Below, one piece after another: positions 1 to 6,857 of a stretch of 9,543 nt of DNA. The stretch is from an uncultured bacterium. GTDB lineage: Bacteria > Planctomycetota > Phycisphaerae > Phycisphaerales > SM1A02. The notes below the pieces were generated by a model. It saw nothing but the letters and a program-made list of their open reading frames with translations. It made no database searches and had not been told where the DNA came from. A program made the position numbers and the translations under genes. Positions within the stretch are counted from its first letter, which is position 1. Each line of letters starts with the position of its first letter. The stretch is from assembly GCA_903867275.1 (NCBI GenBank), contig CAIPQY010000109.1:1-9543 (forward strand). Reading direction: 5' to 3'.

Positions 1-6
1 GACCCG

Positions 7-555
7 TCAGTCCGATTCGCTCGGCGACTCCGCCGGCGCCGCACCCGTCACGGTGACCGTGAGCGTGCTGGTCTTCGCCGCCGGCAACCCCGTTTCCCAC
101 GGCCGCAGCAGATTGAAGGTGATCGCGCTGCTGCCGGTGCGCTGCGGCTTGAAGGTGAACACCCACAGCACGCGTCCACCCATCACGCCACGATCGATCG
201 GACGCGTGGCGGGCGCGCCCGACTGCTGCAGCACGCAATCCGCAGGCATCTTGCAGAACCATTCGAAGCCCGTGCCGGAATTGGCCACCAGCTCCACCTT
301 GAACAGCTGGTCCATGGGAACCGTCACCTCGCGCGAACTCTCGAGGTCGAGCACGCGACCCTCGACGGGCTTGTTGGTGGCGCTGGTCGCGGTCTCCGTG
401 GCAAGGCCGCGCACGCGGTGCGTGACCACACCAGCCTCCTGGGCGCTGCGCGCGCTGGCCAGCTCGGTGGCGGGTCCGCTGTCCGCGTCGCACGCGATCA
501 GCGTGCTCGCGGCCAGACCCGCCCCCGCCAGCCAGCGCGCAGCGATGTTCAGCAC
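7..555 (-). CDS. Chagasin-type (I42 family) cysteine protease inhibitor lipoprotein
   Basis: Predicted exported lipoprotein, 182 aa, with a chagasin-like inhibitor domain; characterised members block papain-family cysteine proteases by wedging three loops into the active-site cleft. The N-terminus has an Arg, a hydrophobic stretch and a lipobox LIAC with the lipidated Cys at residue 22, followed by Asp. Residues 23-65 look like a flexible tether. The inhibitor domain spans about 66-170. Loop motifs visible are NSGTGFEW (92-99, compare the family NPTTGxxW), GGRVLWVFTF (126-135) and RPWE (151-154). Two cysteines (101, 107) just after the first loop could form a disulfide. The start is GTG at 555: no ATG lies nearby in frame, and the lipobox is well placed from it. 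A weak AAGG-containing Shine-Dalgarno sits 7 nt upstream inside the peroxiredoxin gene, whose stop overlaps this start, suggesting translational coupling. The target protease is not in the window. The domain call is firm; inhibitory activity is inferred. Confidence 0.85.
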   Translation of the reverse strand: MLNIAARWLAGAGLAASTLIACDADSGPATELASARSAQEAGVVTHRVRGLATETATSATNKPVEGRVLDLESSREVTVPMDQLFKVELVANSGTGFEWFCKMPADCVLQQSGAPATRPIDRGVMGGRVLWVFTFKPQRTGSSAITFNLLRPWETGLPAAKTSTLTVTVTGAAPAESPSESD

Positions 556-1016
556 GCGGCGACCGCCTTCTCGATGGCGTCGAAATCCACCTGCACGCGC
601 GGATCGTCGCTCACCCACGCGTAGCGCACCACGCCGCCGGCATCCACCACGAACGCGGCGCGCTTGGCGACGCCCTTCAGCCCCATCAGGTCGGCGTGCA
701 GCGCGCCGTAGGCCGCGGCCATCTCCTTGTTGAAGTCGCTGAGCAGCGCGAACGGAATGCGCTCCATCTCGCGGAACTTCTCCACCACGAACGGCGAGTC
801 GATGCTCACGCCGAACACCTTGCAGCCCAGCTTCTCCCACTTCGCCCAGCCGTCGCGGAAGGTGCACATCTCGGCCTGGCACACCGGGCTGAACGCCAGC
901 GGGAAGAACAGGATGACGGTCTTCTGGTGACCAAGGGTCTGCGACAGGTCGACGGGATTTCCGGGCTTGGAAGGAAGCGTGAAAGCGGGTGCCTTGGTGC
1001 CGACGGCGACGGACAT
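549..1016 (-). CDS. Peroxiredoxin, AhpE/PrxQ-like thiol peroxidase
   Basis: Thioredoxin-fold peroxidase of 155 aa, a normal length for AhpE and PrxQ/BCP enzymes, which reduce H2O2 and organic hydroperoxides in the cytoplasm. No signal peptide is seen. The active-site block is PLAFSPVC with peroxidatic Cys46, preceded by Pro39 and Ser43 of the PxxxS/TxxC motif. The conserved Arg is probably Arg119 in KRAAFVVD. A second cysteine, Cys51, gives the CxxxxC spacing of atypical 2-Cys PrxQ/BCP proteins, whereas the surrounding sequence (FFPLAFSPVC, YAWVSDDP) resembles AhpE. Extra cysteines are Cys65 and the final residue Cys155. The ATG at 1016 is preceded by AGGAG (1023-1027 on the plus strand) with a 6-nt spacer, which fixes the start. 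The stop overlaps the GTG of the downstream inhibitor gene, so the two are very likely one transcript. Family is certain; subfamily and reductant are not. Confidence 0.93.
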   Translation of the reverse strand: MSVAVGTKAPAFTLPSKPGNPVDLSQTLGHQKTVILFFPLAFSPVCQAEMCTFRDGWAKWEKLGCKVFGVSIDSPFVVEKFREMERIPFALLSDFNKEMAAAYGALHADLMGLKGVAKRAAFVVDAGGVVRYAWVSDDPRVQVDFDAIEKAVAAC

Positions 1017-1272
1017 GGATGACTCCTGAAAGAGATGCGGATGACCCCCGATGGATTTCCCCGGGGACGGGGTGGAACGGTAGCAGGTGCGGCGGCCGAC
1101 GGCAGTCACGCACGCCCGTGGTTTTCGCGCACGGAAGGCGTGTCATGCTGGCTCCACCCATGGGGACATCCTGTTGACGATCGGAATCTGCAGGAAAAAA
1201 GGCATGGATTCGGCGGACTGCCCCCGCAGCGCATCACGCTGTACGGCACGCCAATTCAACAGGAGAACCACC
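1017..1272. other. Divergent intergenic region between peroxiredoxin and cysteine-rich protein genes
   Basis: This 256-nt gap must hold the 5' signals of both flanking genes. It contains the two Shine-Dalgarno sequences, a TTGACG hexamer at 1174-1179 with no good -10 partner at 16-18 nt, an A-rich run at 1195-1200 and a 10-bp palindrome TCCCCGGGGA at 1058-1067 in the peroxiredoxin leader. An in-frame ATG at 1204 could extend the downstream protein by 23 residues, but it has a poorer ribosome-binding site. I cannot point to a convincing promoter, and I see no RNA gene. Confidence 0.4.
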
Positions 1273-2493
1273 ATGCCCCACCGAGTGTTCGTGCCCTGCC
1301 TTGCCACCCTCACCATCTGCCTGCGATTCGCCCACGCGCAGTCGGCCTGTTGTTCGCCACACGCCGGCACCGGCTGCGCACTGCCAGCCTGTCAGGCGTC
1401 GGTCTGTCAGGTCGATCCATTCTGCTGCAACACCCAGTGGGACGAGCGCTGCGCCAGCGAGGCCAGCGTGCTGTGTGCCGACTGCCAGCCGAGCACGGGC
1501 TGCGAGCTGCCCCCCACTTCGGTTGCCACGACCGAGTCCTGCGGCACGAGCACCGATGATCCCTGCCTCGGCATGGGCTTCAGCGCCACGCCACTGCCGA
1601 TCGGCGTCATGCTGCACGGCACCGCGTGGAGTTCGGACACGGCACGCGACGTGGACTGGTACCAGACCACGTTCAACTCGCCCACCATGCTGCAGGTCGC
1701 CTGCTGGAGCGCTGGACCGATGGGCGTGGCCATCGTCGACGACCAGTGCCCACCCACGGTGCTGGCCGAGTCACCGGACGGTTGCCCAGCAACGGTGTCG
1801 GCGTGCGTGCCCGCGGGCACGGTGCGTGTGGTGGTGCGCCCGCTGCTGTTTGAATCGCTTGCCTGCGACGAAGCGCGGGCTGCCTATGCGCTGCAGGCCA
1901 CCACCATGCCCTGCACGCCCATCCGACCACTGAACGATCGTTGCGACACGGCCCTGCCTGCCTCGGTCGGACTGAACGCCTTCGACTGCAGCGATGCCAC
2001 ATCCGATCCGGCCTGGCTGGCGTCCTGGTGCAACGAGGGTGCCGGCCTGACCTTCACGAACGATGTGTGGCTCGCGTTCCAGGCACCGTCCACAGGGGCG
2101 TACCGCTTCTCCACCTGCGGGCTGTCGGCGTTCGATGTTCGCATGGCCCTGTACGACGGGTGCGGCGGCCAGGTGCTGGCATGCAGCGACGACGCGTGCC
2201 CGGACGGAGGCGCCGACATGGAGGCAGGTCTGATGTGCGGCAGCATCACGCTGGTGCGCATCGGCGGATGGGGCCATGGCGCCGCCGGAAGCGTGCGCAT
2301 CACCGCGCTCGATCAGGGCGGCTGCGGATGCGTGGAAGACCTCGATGGAAATCTGTCCGTGGACAGTGGCGACATCGCCTTCGCGCTGCTGTGCTTCGGT
2401 GACATGGGAGGTCCGGCGGATCTGGACACCGACGGCGAGGTGACCTTTGCGGACGTTGCGCTGCTGCTGCTGGCAAGCGGTCCGTGCCCATGA
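1273..2493 (+). CDS. Secreted cysteine-rich repeat protein with dockerin-like C-terminus (one W-D repeat)
   Basis: Exported protein of 406 aa, function unknown. Residues 1-22 form a signal peptide with likely cleavage after AHA. Residues 26-68 hold one copy of an eight-cysteine repeat (two CC pairs here are 26-27 and 51-52, then WD 56-57 and Cys60). Residues about 88-215 form a Cys-containing beta-rich domain with RDVDWY. Residues 218-346 form a second domain starting NDRC and containing NDVW, a TCG and FD motif, an aspartate-rich CSDDAC and a VRIT end. Residues 351-406 carry two Ca-binding loops of dockerin type (D-x-D-x-N and D-x-D-x-D starts, each with Asp at loop position 12), finishing SGPCP. 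The ATG at 1273 has AGGAG 7 nt upstream. It is followed after 79 nt by a larger paralogue in the same direction. It is probably an extracellular, disulfide-stabilised protein; no enzyme motif was recognised. Confidence 0.85.
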   Translation: MPHRVFVPCLATLTICLRFAHAQSACCSPHAGTGCALPACQASVCQVDPFCCNTQWDERCASEASVLCADCQPSTGCELPPTSVATTESCGTSTDDPCLGMGFSATPLPIGVMLHGTAWSSDTARDVDWYQTTFNSPTMLQVACWSAGPMGVAIVDDQCPPTVLAESPDGCPATVSACVPAGTVRVVVRPLLFESLACDEARAAYALQATTMPCTPIRPLNDRCDTALPASVGLNAFDCSDATSDPAWLASWCNEGAGLTFTNDVWLAFQAPSTGAYRFSTCGLSAFDVRMALYDGCGGQVLACSDDACPDGGADMEAGLMCGSITLVRIGGWGHGAAGSVRITALDQGGCGCVEDLDGNLSVDSGDIAFALLCFGDMGGPADLDTDGEVTFADVALLLLASGPCP

Positions 2494-2536
2494 TTTCCGC
2501 CTGTTCCGATCGAAAGCGCGAAATCCACGGGAGCCT

Positions 2537-2565
2537 TTGGATCCCGAAGCCCCGTTTCCTAGAAT
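2537..2565 (+). promoter_or_regulatory. Predicted sigma-70-type promoter of the four-repeat cysteine-rich gene
   Basis: A -10 hexamer TAGAAT (2560-2565, five of six matches to TATAAT) lies 17 nt after TTGGAT (2537-2542, TTG matching the -35). The predicted start of transcription falls at about 2572-2573, exactly at an in-frame ATG, and no Shine-Dalgarno is present. This suggests a leaderless or nearly leaderless mRNA. Housekeeping sigma consensus in this lineage is assumed, not shown. Confidence 0.45.
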
Positions 2566-2572
2566 GTTCGGC

Positions 2573-4408
2573 ATGTCCCCGCAGTTCCGCGCAGAAGAGA
2601 CGGCCCCCCCCGGGCCCTGGGCGCGGCTCATCGCGTCGCTTCTGACGATCTGCTGCACCCTGCCGGCATTGGCGCAGGCGCCCGGGCCCTGCAACCGGGT
2701 CGGCCCTGGAGCCGGCTGCATCGACATCACCTGCGCGAATGACGTGTGCCAGTTCATTCCGAGCTGCTGCGACCAGGTGTGGGATCAGCAGTGCGTGGAC
2801 ATGGCCGATCAGCGCTGCTCGGGCTGTCAGGTGAACCTGCAGGATTGCCGCATGCCGCACGAGCTCGGCGGTTGCGGCGACAGCTCCTGCTGCGGCACCG
2901 TGTGTGCCATCGATCCGTACTGTTGCGAGGTGGCCTGGGATGGCGCGTGCGTGATCTACGCGTCGAACTGCGCAAGCCCGCCGCCACTGCCCTGCGGCGA
3001 TCCGGCCGCCGGCAACTGCAAGCAGGTGCACGGCACCGCAAGCTGCAATGATGCGACCTGCTGTGAACTGGTGTGCGGATCGGCGGGCACCGCCTACTGC
3101 TGCCAGCAGTCATGGGACGCGCTCTGCGTGCAGCTGGCACAGTCGCTGTGCGCCAGCGACTGCGTGGGACCAGCGCCCAATGGTTCGCTGTACGAGAACG
3201 AACCCTGCCAGCAGGATCAGAACGACCCCGGCATCCGCGTGAGCGGCAAGAGCGGGTCGCCGCAGGTGATCAATGGCGCTTCGGCCACCGTGCAGGGCGA
3301 ACTGCACAGCAACGGCACCGCCGCCTCCACCGACGTGGACGTGTACTCGGTCGACCTTCGGTTCGCCGATACGGATCATGATGGTCTGGTGAAGCTTCGC
3401 CTGGGCCTGCAGTGCGGCGTGAACGCCTTCGCCGCGGTCGTGGCCCCTGGCACCATGGCCCCCGGGCTTGCCGCAGCGCCACTGCAGCTGAACACGCTGG
3501 CATGCGAAGTGAAGCAGGGTTCAGCCTGTCTGGCCCCCGCGGTCTGGTGGATCGTGGTGGCACCGGGCACGACCAGTGCGATCAGCGACGCCGCTCTGGG
3601 CTGCGGATCGCCCCGCCACAACTACCGCCTCACCATGTCGATCGATGCCCGATGCGGCACCTTGTGCGGCGCCTCCACCGACTCCTGCTTCACCCCCCAC
3701 AGCGGCATCTCCTGCTCCGATGCATCCTGCTGCATGCAGGTGTGCGCGGCGCTGCCACTGTGCTGCGACACCGGCTGGGACAGCGTGTGCGTGCAGATGG
3801 CCGCAGACCTGTGCGTGCTGCCTCCTTCCCCGAACGATCGCTGCGCCAACGCGTTGCCCGCGGTGGTTGGCAGTCAGCCGTTCTCCCTGTTCGGAGCCGG
3901 CATCGAGGCCACCGCCGAATTCGGCTGCAGCATCAGCGCAACGCCAACCACCAGCGATGTGTGGTTCGGCTGGCGCCCCGACACCGCCGGCCTGTACACC
4001 GTCTCGGTGTGCGGCGTGGACTTCGATTCGCGCCTGGGCGTGTACCGCGGCACCTGCGCGGGCTTCACCTCGATCGCCTGCTCCGACAACAGCAGCGCGT
4101 GCGACCCCTACGTGAGCGGCTCGCAGGCGCTCGCCAGCGTGGTCTGCGGCCAGGACTATCTCATCCGCATCGCCGCAGCGGGCGGCCAGACCGGTGCAGG
4201 CACGCTGCGCATCACGCCGGCGCTGCTGGGTGCCGCGTGCTGTCCCGCCGATCTCGATGGAAGCCGCCTGGTCGACTTCGGCGATGTGGCGCTGGCCCTG
4301 ATCGACTTCGGTCCCTGCGGGCAGTGCAACGCCGATCTGGACGGCACCGGCGCCGTGGATTTCGGCGACGTGGCGCTGATGCTGCTTGAATCAGGCCCCT
4401 GCCCCTGA
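2573..4408 (+). CDS. Secreted cysteine-rich repeat protein with four W-D repeats and dockerin-like C-terminus
   Basis: Exported protein of 611 aa from the ATG at 2573 (614 from the ATG at 2564), paralogous to the upstream gene; function unknown. The signal peptide runs to about residue 34, cleaved after ALA. Cysteine repeats lie at about 40-82, 92-133, 149-193 and 372-414, each with a CC pair followed by x3-WD-x2-C. Between repeats three and four, residues 210-360 form a domain beginning NEPC with the segment DVDVY. Residues 421-549 form an NDRC-started beta-sandwich-like domain (SDVWFGW, VCGVDFDSRLGVY, LRIT) that aligns with the same domain in the neighbour. Residues 557-611 hold two dockerin-like Ca-binding loops (both DLDG starts with VDFGDVAL) and end SGPCP. 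The start at 2573 is chosen because the promoter-like -10 element overlaps the 2564 ATG, and no Shine-Dalgarno serves either. The stop lies 12 nt from the convergent ligase stop. Confidence 0.85.
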   Translation: MSPQFRAEETAPPGPWARLIASLLTICCTLPALAQAPGPCNRVGPGAGCIDITCANDVCQFIPSCCDQVWDQQCVDMADQRCSGCQVNLQDCRMPHELGGCGDSSCCGTVCAIDPYCCEVAWDGACVIYASNCASPPPLPCGDPAAGNCKQVHGTASCNDATCCELVCGSAGTAYCCQQSWDALCVQLAQSLCASDCVGPAPNGSLYENEPCQQDQNDPGIRVSGKSGSPQVINGASATVQGELHSNGTAASTDVDVYSVDLRFADTDHDGLVKLRLGLQCGVNAFAAVVAPGTMAPGLAAAPLQLNTLACEVKQGSACLAPAVWWIVVAPGTTSAISDAALGCGSPRHNYRLTMSIDARCGTLCGASTDSCFTPHSGISCSDASCCMQVCAALPLCCDTGWDSVCVQMAADLCVLPPSPNDRCANALPAVVGSQPFSLFGAGIEATAEFGCSISATPTTSDVWFGWRPDTAGLYTVSVCGVDFDSRLGVYRGTCAGFTSIACSDNSSACDPYVSGSQALASVVCGQDYLIRIAAAGGQTGAGTLRITPALLGAACCPADLDGSRLVDFGDVALALIDFGPCGQCNADLDGTGAVDFGDVALMLLESGPCP

Positions 4409-4420
4409 TCGAACTTCCAT

Positions 4421-5893
4421 TCAGGCGATGCCCGGCATCTGCGCGCTGAGCGAGCGTCGCATGATCTTGCCTGTGGCGTTGCGAGGCAGCGCCTCCAGTC
4501 GGCGGATGTCGCGCGGCACCTTGTAGGCAGGCAGCGTGGCGCGGCAGTGATGCTGCAGCGCGGTGGCGTCGAAGGTGGCGCCCTCGTGCAGCTCCACGAA
4601 CGCCAACGGCACCTCGCCGCGACTCGGATCCTGCAGACCGATGACCGCGGAATCCTTCACCGAGGGATGCCGGTTCAGCACCTCCTCGATCTCGCGGGGG
4701 AACACGTTCTCGCCCGAGATGATCAGCATCTCCTTGATGCGACCCGTGATGAACAGGTGGCCATCCTTGTCGAAACGGCCCATGTCGCCGGTGCGGAAGA
4801 AGCCGTTCTCGTCGAACACCTTCGCCGTCTCCTCGGGCAGGTTCCAGTAGCCGTGCATCACGTTGGGGCCCTTGATGCGGATCTCGCCATCCTCGCCGGC
4901 AGGCAGCACGCGACCATCGGGCGCCACGATGCGTTCCTGCACATCGGGCAGCGGCCGACCCACGCTGCGATGACGCCACTCGCTCGGCAGGCACCAGTTG
5001 GTCACGGGGCTGGTCTCGGTGAGTCCGTAGCCCTCGGCGATGCGAACGCCGAAGCGCTCCTGAAACGCGGCGGCCACCGCATCGGGCAGCGGCTCGCCGC
5101 CACTCACGGCGTAGCGAAGTCGCTCGAAGCACTCCTTGCCGCCGTGCTTGGCCGCCGACAACGCGTTGTACATGCTTGGAATCGCCACGAACGCCGTCAC
5201 CGCATGCTGCTTCGCCAGATCAAGCACCTTGCGCGGCAGGAATCGCGCCGTGTACACCGCCTTGCCCGCGACCACCATCGGCAGCAGCGTGAGCACGGTC
5301 AGGCCGAAGCTGTGGAATTGCGGCAGCACGCCAAGCAGCACGTCGTGACGATCGAACGACGCCCAGCGGATGATCTGGTCGACATTGGCGTCCAGATTGC
5401 CCGCTGAAAGCATCACGCCCTTCGGGCGCCCGCTGGTGCCGCTGGTGTACAGCAGCACCGCCAGGTCGTCGGCGCCTCGGCGCGCGGCACGGCGCACCGG
5501 CGGAATGCCACCGAACTTCAGGCTTTCAAGACGCAGCGGCTTCATCGACGGCGTGGGCCCCTGGATGTAGTCCAGCATGGGCCCCACCGTCACCACCGTG
5601 TCGGCGCCCGAGTCCTTCACGATGTACTCAAGATCCTCGCGCGAGAGCAGGTAGTTCAGCGGCACCGCCACCTTGCCGGTCATCCAGGTGGCCAGCAGTG
5701 CGGCCGGAAACAGGCCCCCGGTCGGCAGCAGCAGGCCCACCGCTTCCCGATCGGTGCTTCGCTCGATCGCCCGCGCGATGTGCCAGGCCGCGACCAGGGT
5801 CTTCAGTCCGGTCCAGCTTCCCTGGTCGTCCACCATGAAGGTGTGGAACGGCCGCATGAGCAGACTGCGTTGGATACGGAGCAGGAGTCGCAT
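4421..5893 (-). CDS. AMP-forming acyl-CoA ligase (FadD-like, class I adenylate-forming enzyme)
   Basis: ATP-dependent carboxylic acid:CoA ligase of 490 aa; the family activates fatty or aromatic acids through an acyl-AMP intermediate. The core motifs are present in order: the P-loop YTSGTSGRPKGVM (149-161), YGLTETSP (289-296), TGD (368-370), the hinge region GRIKEM (384-389), SGENVFPREIEE (393-404) and NATGKIMRR (472-480) with the catalytic Lys476. No signal peptide or membrane segment is seen. The N-terminal part is short, giving a compact enzyme compared with E. coli FadD. Substrate cannot be read from the sequence; a medium- or long-chain fatty acid is the default guess. The start at 5893 (MRLLLR) has no clear Shine-Dalgarno. 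Alternatives are 5857 (MRPFHT) and an upstream MMPRTL start that would overlap the divergent gene. It is divergent from the SPOR gene with a 25-nt gap. Confidence 0.93.
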   Translation of the reverse strand: MRLLLRIQRSLLMRPFHTFMVDDQGSWTGLKTLVAAWHIARAIERSTDREAVGLLLPTGGLFPAALLATWMTGKVAVPLNYLLSREDLEYIVKDSGADTVVTVGPMLDYIQGPTPSMKPLRLESLKFGGIPPVRRAARRGADDLAVLLYTSGTSGRPKGVMLSAGNLDANVDQIIRWASFDRHDVLLGVLPQFHSFGLTVLTLLPMVVAGKAVYTARFLPRKVLDLAKQHAVTAFVAIPSMYNALSAAKHGGKECFERLRYAVSGGEPLPDAVAAAFQERFGVRIAEGYGLTETSPVTNWCLPSEWRHRSVGRPLPDVQERIVAPDGRVLPAGEDGEIRIKGPNVMHGYWNLPEETAKVFDENGFFRTGDMGRFDKDGHLFITGRIKEMLIISGENVFPREIEEVLNRHPSVKDSAVIGLQDPSRGEVPLAFVELHEGATFDATALQHHCRATLPAYKVPRDIRRLEALPRNATGKIMRRSLSAQMPGIA

Positions 5894-5918
5894 GGAACTC
5901 GCTAAAGTACGCGGCATC

Positions 5919-6854
5919 ATGACCCTGCACCACCTGTCGTCGCGGCCGCTTCGTGTGCTGCTTCCCCTGCTGCTTGTCGTGCTTGCCGCCTGCAACGGCG
6001 CACAGCAGAAGCTGGACGACGCCACGCGCGCCTACGACGCCACCGACTGGACGAAGGCCTACAACGACGCCGTGGCCGCGCAGAACGAGGCGCAACCGCC
6101 GCTGAAGCAGCACGCCGCATTCGTGGCAGGCCTTGCGGCGTATCGCCAGGATCGCTTCGACGAGGCGAAGACGCGCTTCGACTTCGCCGAAACCAGCACC
6201 GACAAGGATGTGAGCGGCCAGGCGAAGGTGATGCTTGGCGACCTGCTGGTGCGCGACAAGCGCCCCGACGCCGCCGCCGCCAAGTACGACGAGGCCGCGC
6301 TGCTGCTGACCGGTGACGCCGCCACGCGTGCACGCGCTCTCGCCAGTGCTGCGCGCGAACAGAGCAAGGCATCTTCCACGCCGCCCCAGGCCGAGGCCGC
6401 CAGCGAGGATGGCGGCGCGGACGCCAAGCCCGTGGCAACGACCGCCAGCGCCAAGCCGAAGAAGAAGGCGACCGACACCAAGCCCGATCCCAAGGCCAAG
6501 CCCGCGCCGAAGGGCGCAGCGGGGAACGCGAAGGACGACAAGCCCGCGGCGAAGGACGGCAAGAGCGCCAAGAACGCGAAGGACGACAAGGACGACGCGA
6601 AGAGCACCAAGGGCTTCACGATCCAGTGCGGCGCCTATGCGAAGGAAAGCGACGCGCGCCAACGTGCCCGCGAACTCACCGACGATGCCAAGAAGGCCGG
6701 CCTGCCGGCACCGACCGTGAAGCGCCTGACCGGCCGCGACGGCAAGAAGCTGTGGATCGTGTCGATCGGCGAGTTCAAGAGTCGCGCCGACGGCAAGAAG
6801 GCGCTGGCCAAGCTGAAGGTGGATCACGCCGAAGTGCTGCCGATCGCCGGCTGA
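5919..6854 (+). CDS. SPOR-domain lipoprotein with TPR-like region
   Basis: Predicted lipoprotein of 311 aa. The hydrophobic signal ends in the lipobox LAAC with lipidated Cys25 followed by Asn. Residues about 28-145 are alpha-helical with a TPR-like pattern (AAYRQDRFDEAKTRF, then AAAKYDEAALLL). Residues 150-231 are a low-complexity linker rich in Lys, Ala, Asp and Pro. Residues 232-308 match a SPOR domain (FTIQCGAYAKESDARQRA, then LWIVSIGEFKSRADGKKAL). SPOR domains bind glycan strands lacking stem peptides, usually at division sites, so a peptidoglycan-associated envelope role is inferred. The start at 5919 is preferred because an upstream in-frame ATG at 5892 would overlap the divergent ligase start, although an AGGAG lies 4 nt before that ATG. 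A TAAAGT hexamer (5903-5908) may be a -10 element and would favour 5919. The stop is only 3 nt from the convergent globin stop. Confidence 0.88.
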   Translation: MTLHHLSSRPLRVLLPLLLVVLAACNGAQQKLDDATRAYDATDWTKAYNDAVAAQNEAQPPLKQHAAFVAGLAAYRQDRFDEAKTRFDFAETSTDKDVSGQAKVMLGDLLVRDKRPDAAAAKYDEAALLLTGDAATRARALASAAREQSKASSTPPQAEAASEDGGADAKPVATTASAKPKKKATDTKPDPKAKPAPKGAAGNAKDDKPAAKDGKSAKNAKDDKDDAKSTKGFTIQCGAYAKESDARQRARELTDDAKKAGLPAPTVKRLTGRDGKKLWIVSIGEFKSRADGKKALAKLKVDHAEVLPIAG

Positions 6855-6857
6855 CGC

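Noticed and set aside
1058..1067. Perfect palindrome TCCCCGGGGA in the peroxiredoxin leader.
   Set aside because: A 10-bp GC palindrome is expected by chance in DNA of this composition, and nothing ties it to a regulator.
7..1161. A continuous minus-strand frame that would make the inhibitor a 384-aa protein.
   Set aside because: Its N-terminal half is antiparallel-frame translation of the peroxiredoxin gene, Arg-rich and without protein character; the lipobox requires a start at 555.
1174..1179. TTGACG as a -35 element for the first cysteine-rich gene.
   Set aside because: No -10-like hexamer lies 16-18 nt downstream; that stretch is AAAAGG.
1204..1272. In-frame ATG at 1204 as the start of the first cysteine-rich gene.
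   Set aside because: It would put 23 polar residues before the signal peptide; ATG 1273 has AGGAG at ideal spacing.
4390..4409. Inverted repeat ATCAGG-N8-CCTGAT spanning the stop of the second cysteine-rich gene, as a possible terminator.
   Set aside because: The stem is only 6 bp, there is no T-run on either strand, and it lies within the coding sequence.
4212..5407. Long open frames opposite or out of frame within the acyl-CoA ligase gene.
   Set aside because: They lack ribosome-binding sites and recognisable motifs, are His/Arg/Ala-biased, and overlap a gene with every family motif intact.
6450..6610. Lysine codon-rich stretch considered as a DNA tandem repeat.
   Set aside because: The repeats are irregular at both DNA and protein level; it is a low-complexity protein linker.
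5628..6827. Long minus-strand open frame opposite the SPOR lipoprotein gene.
   Set aside because: Its composition (Leu/Gly/Ala/Arg-rich) is what antisense reading of a Lys/Ala/Asp-rich GC-rich gene gives; the plus strand carries a lipobox and SPOR domain.
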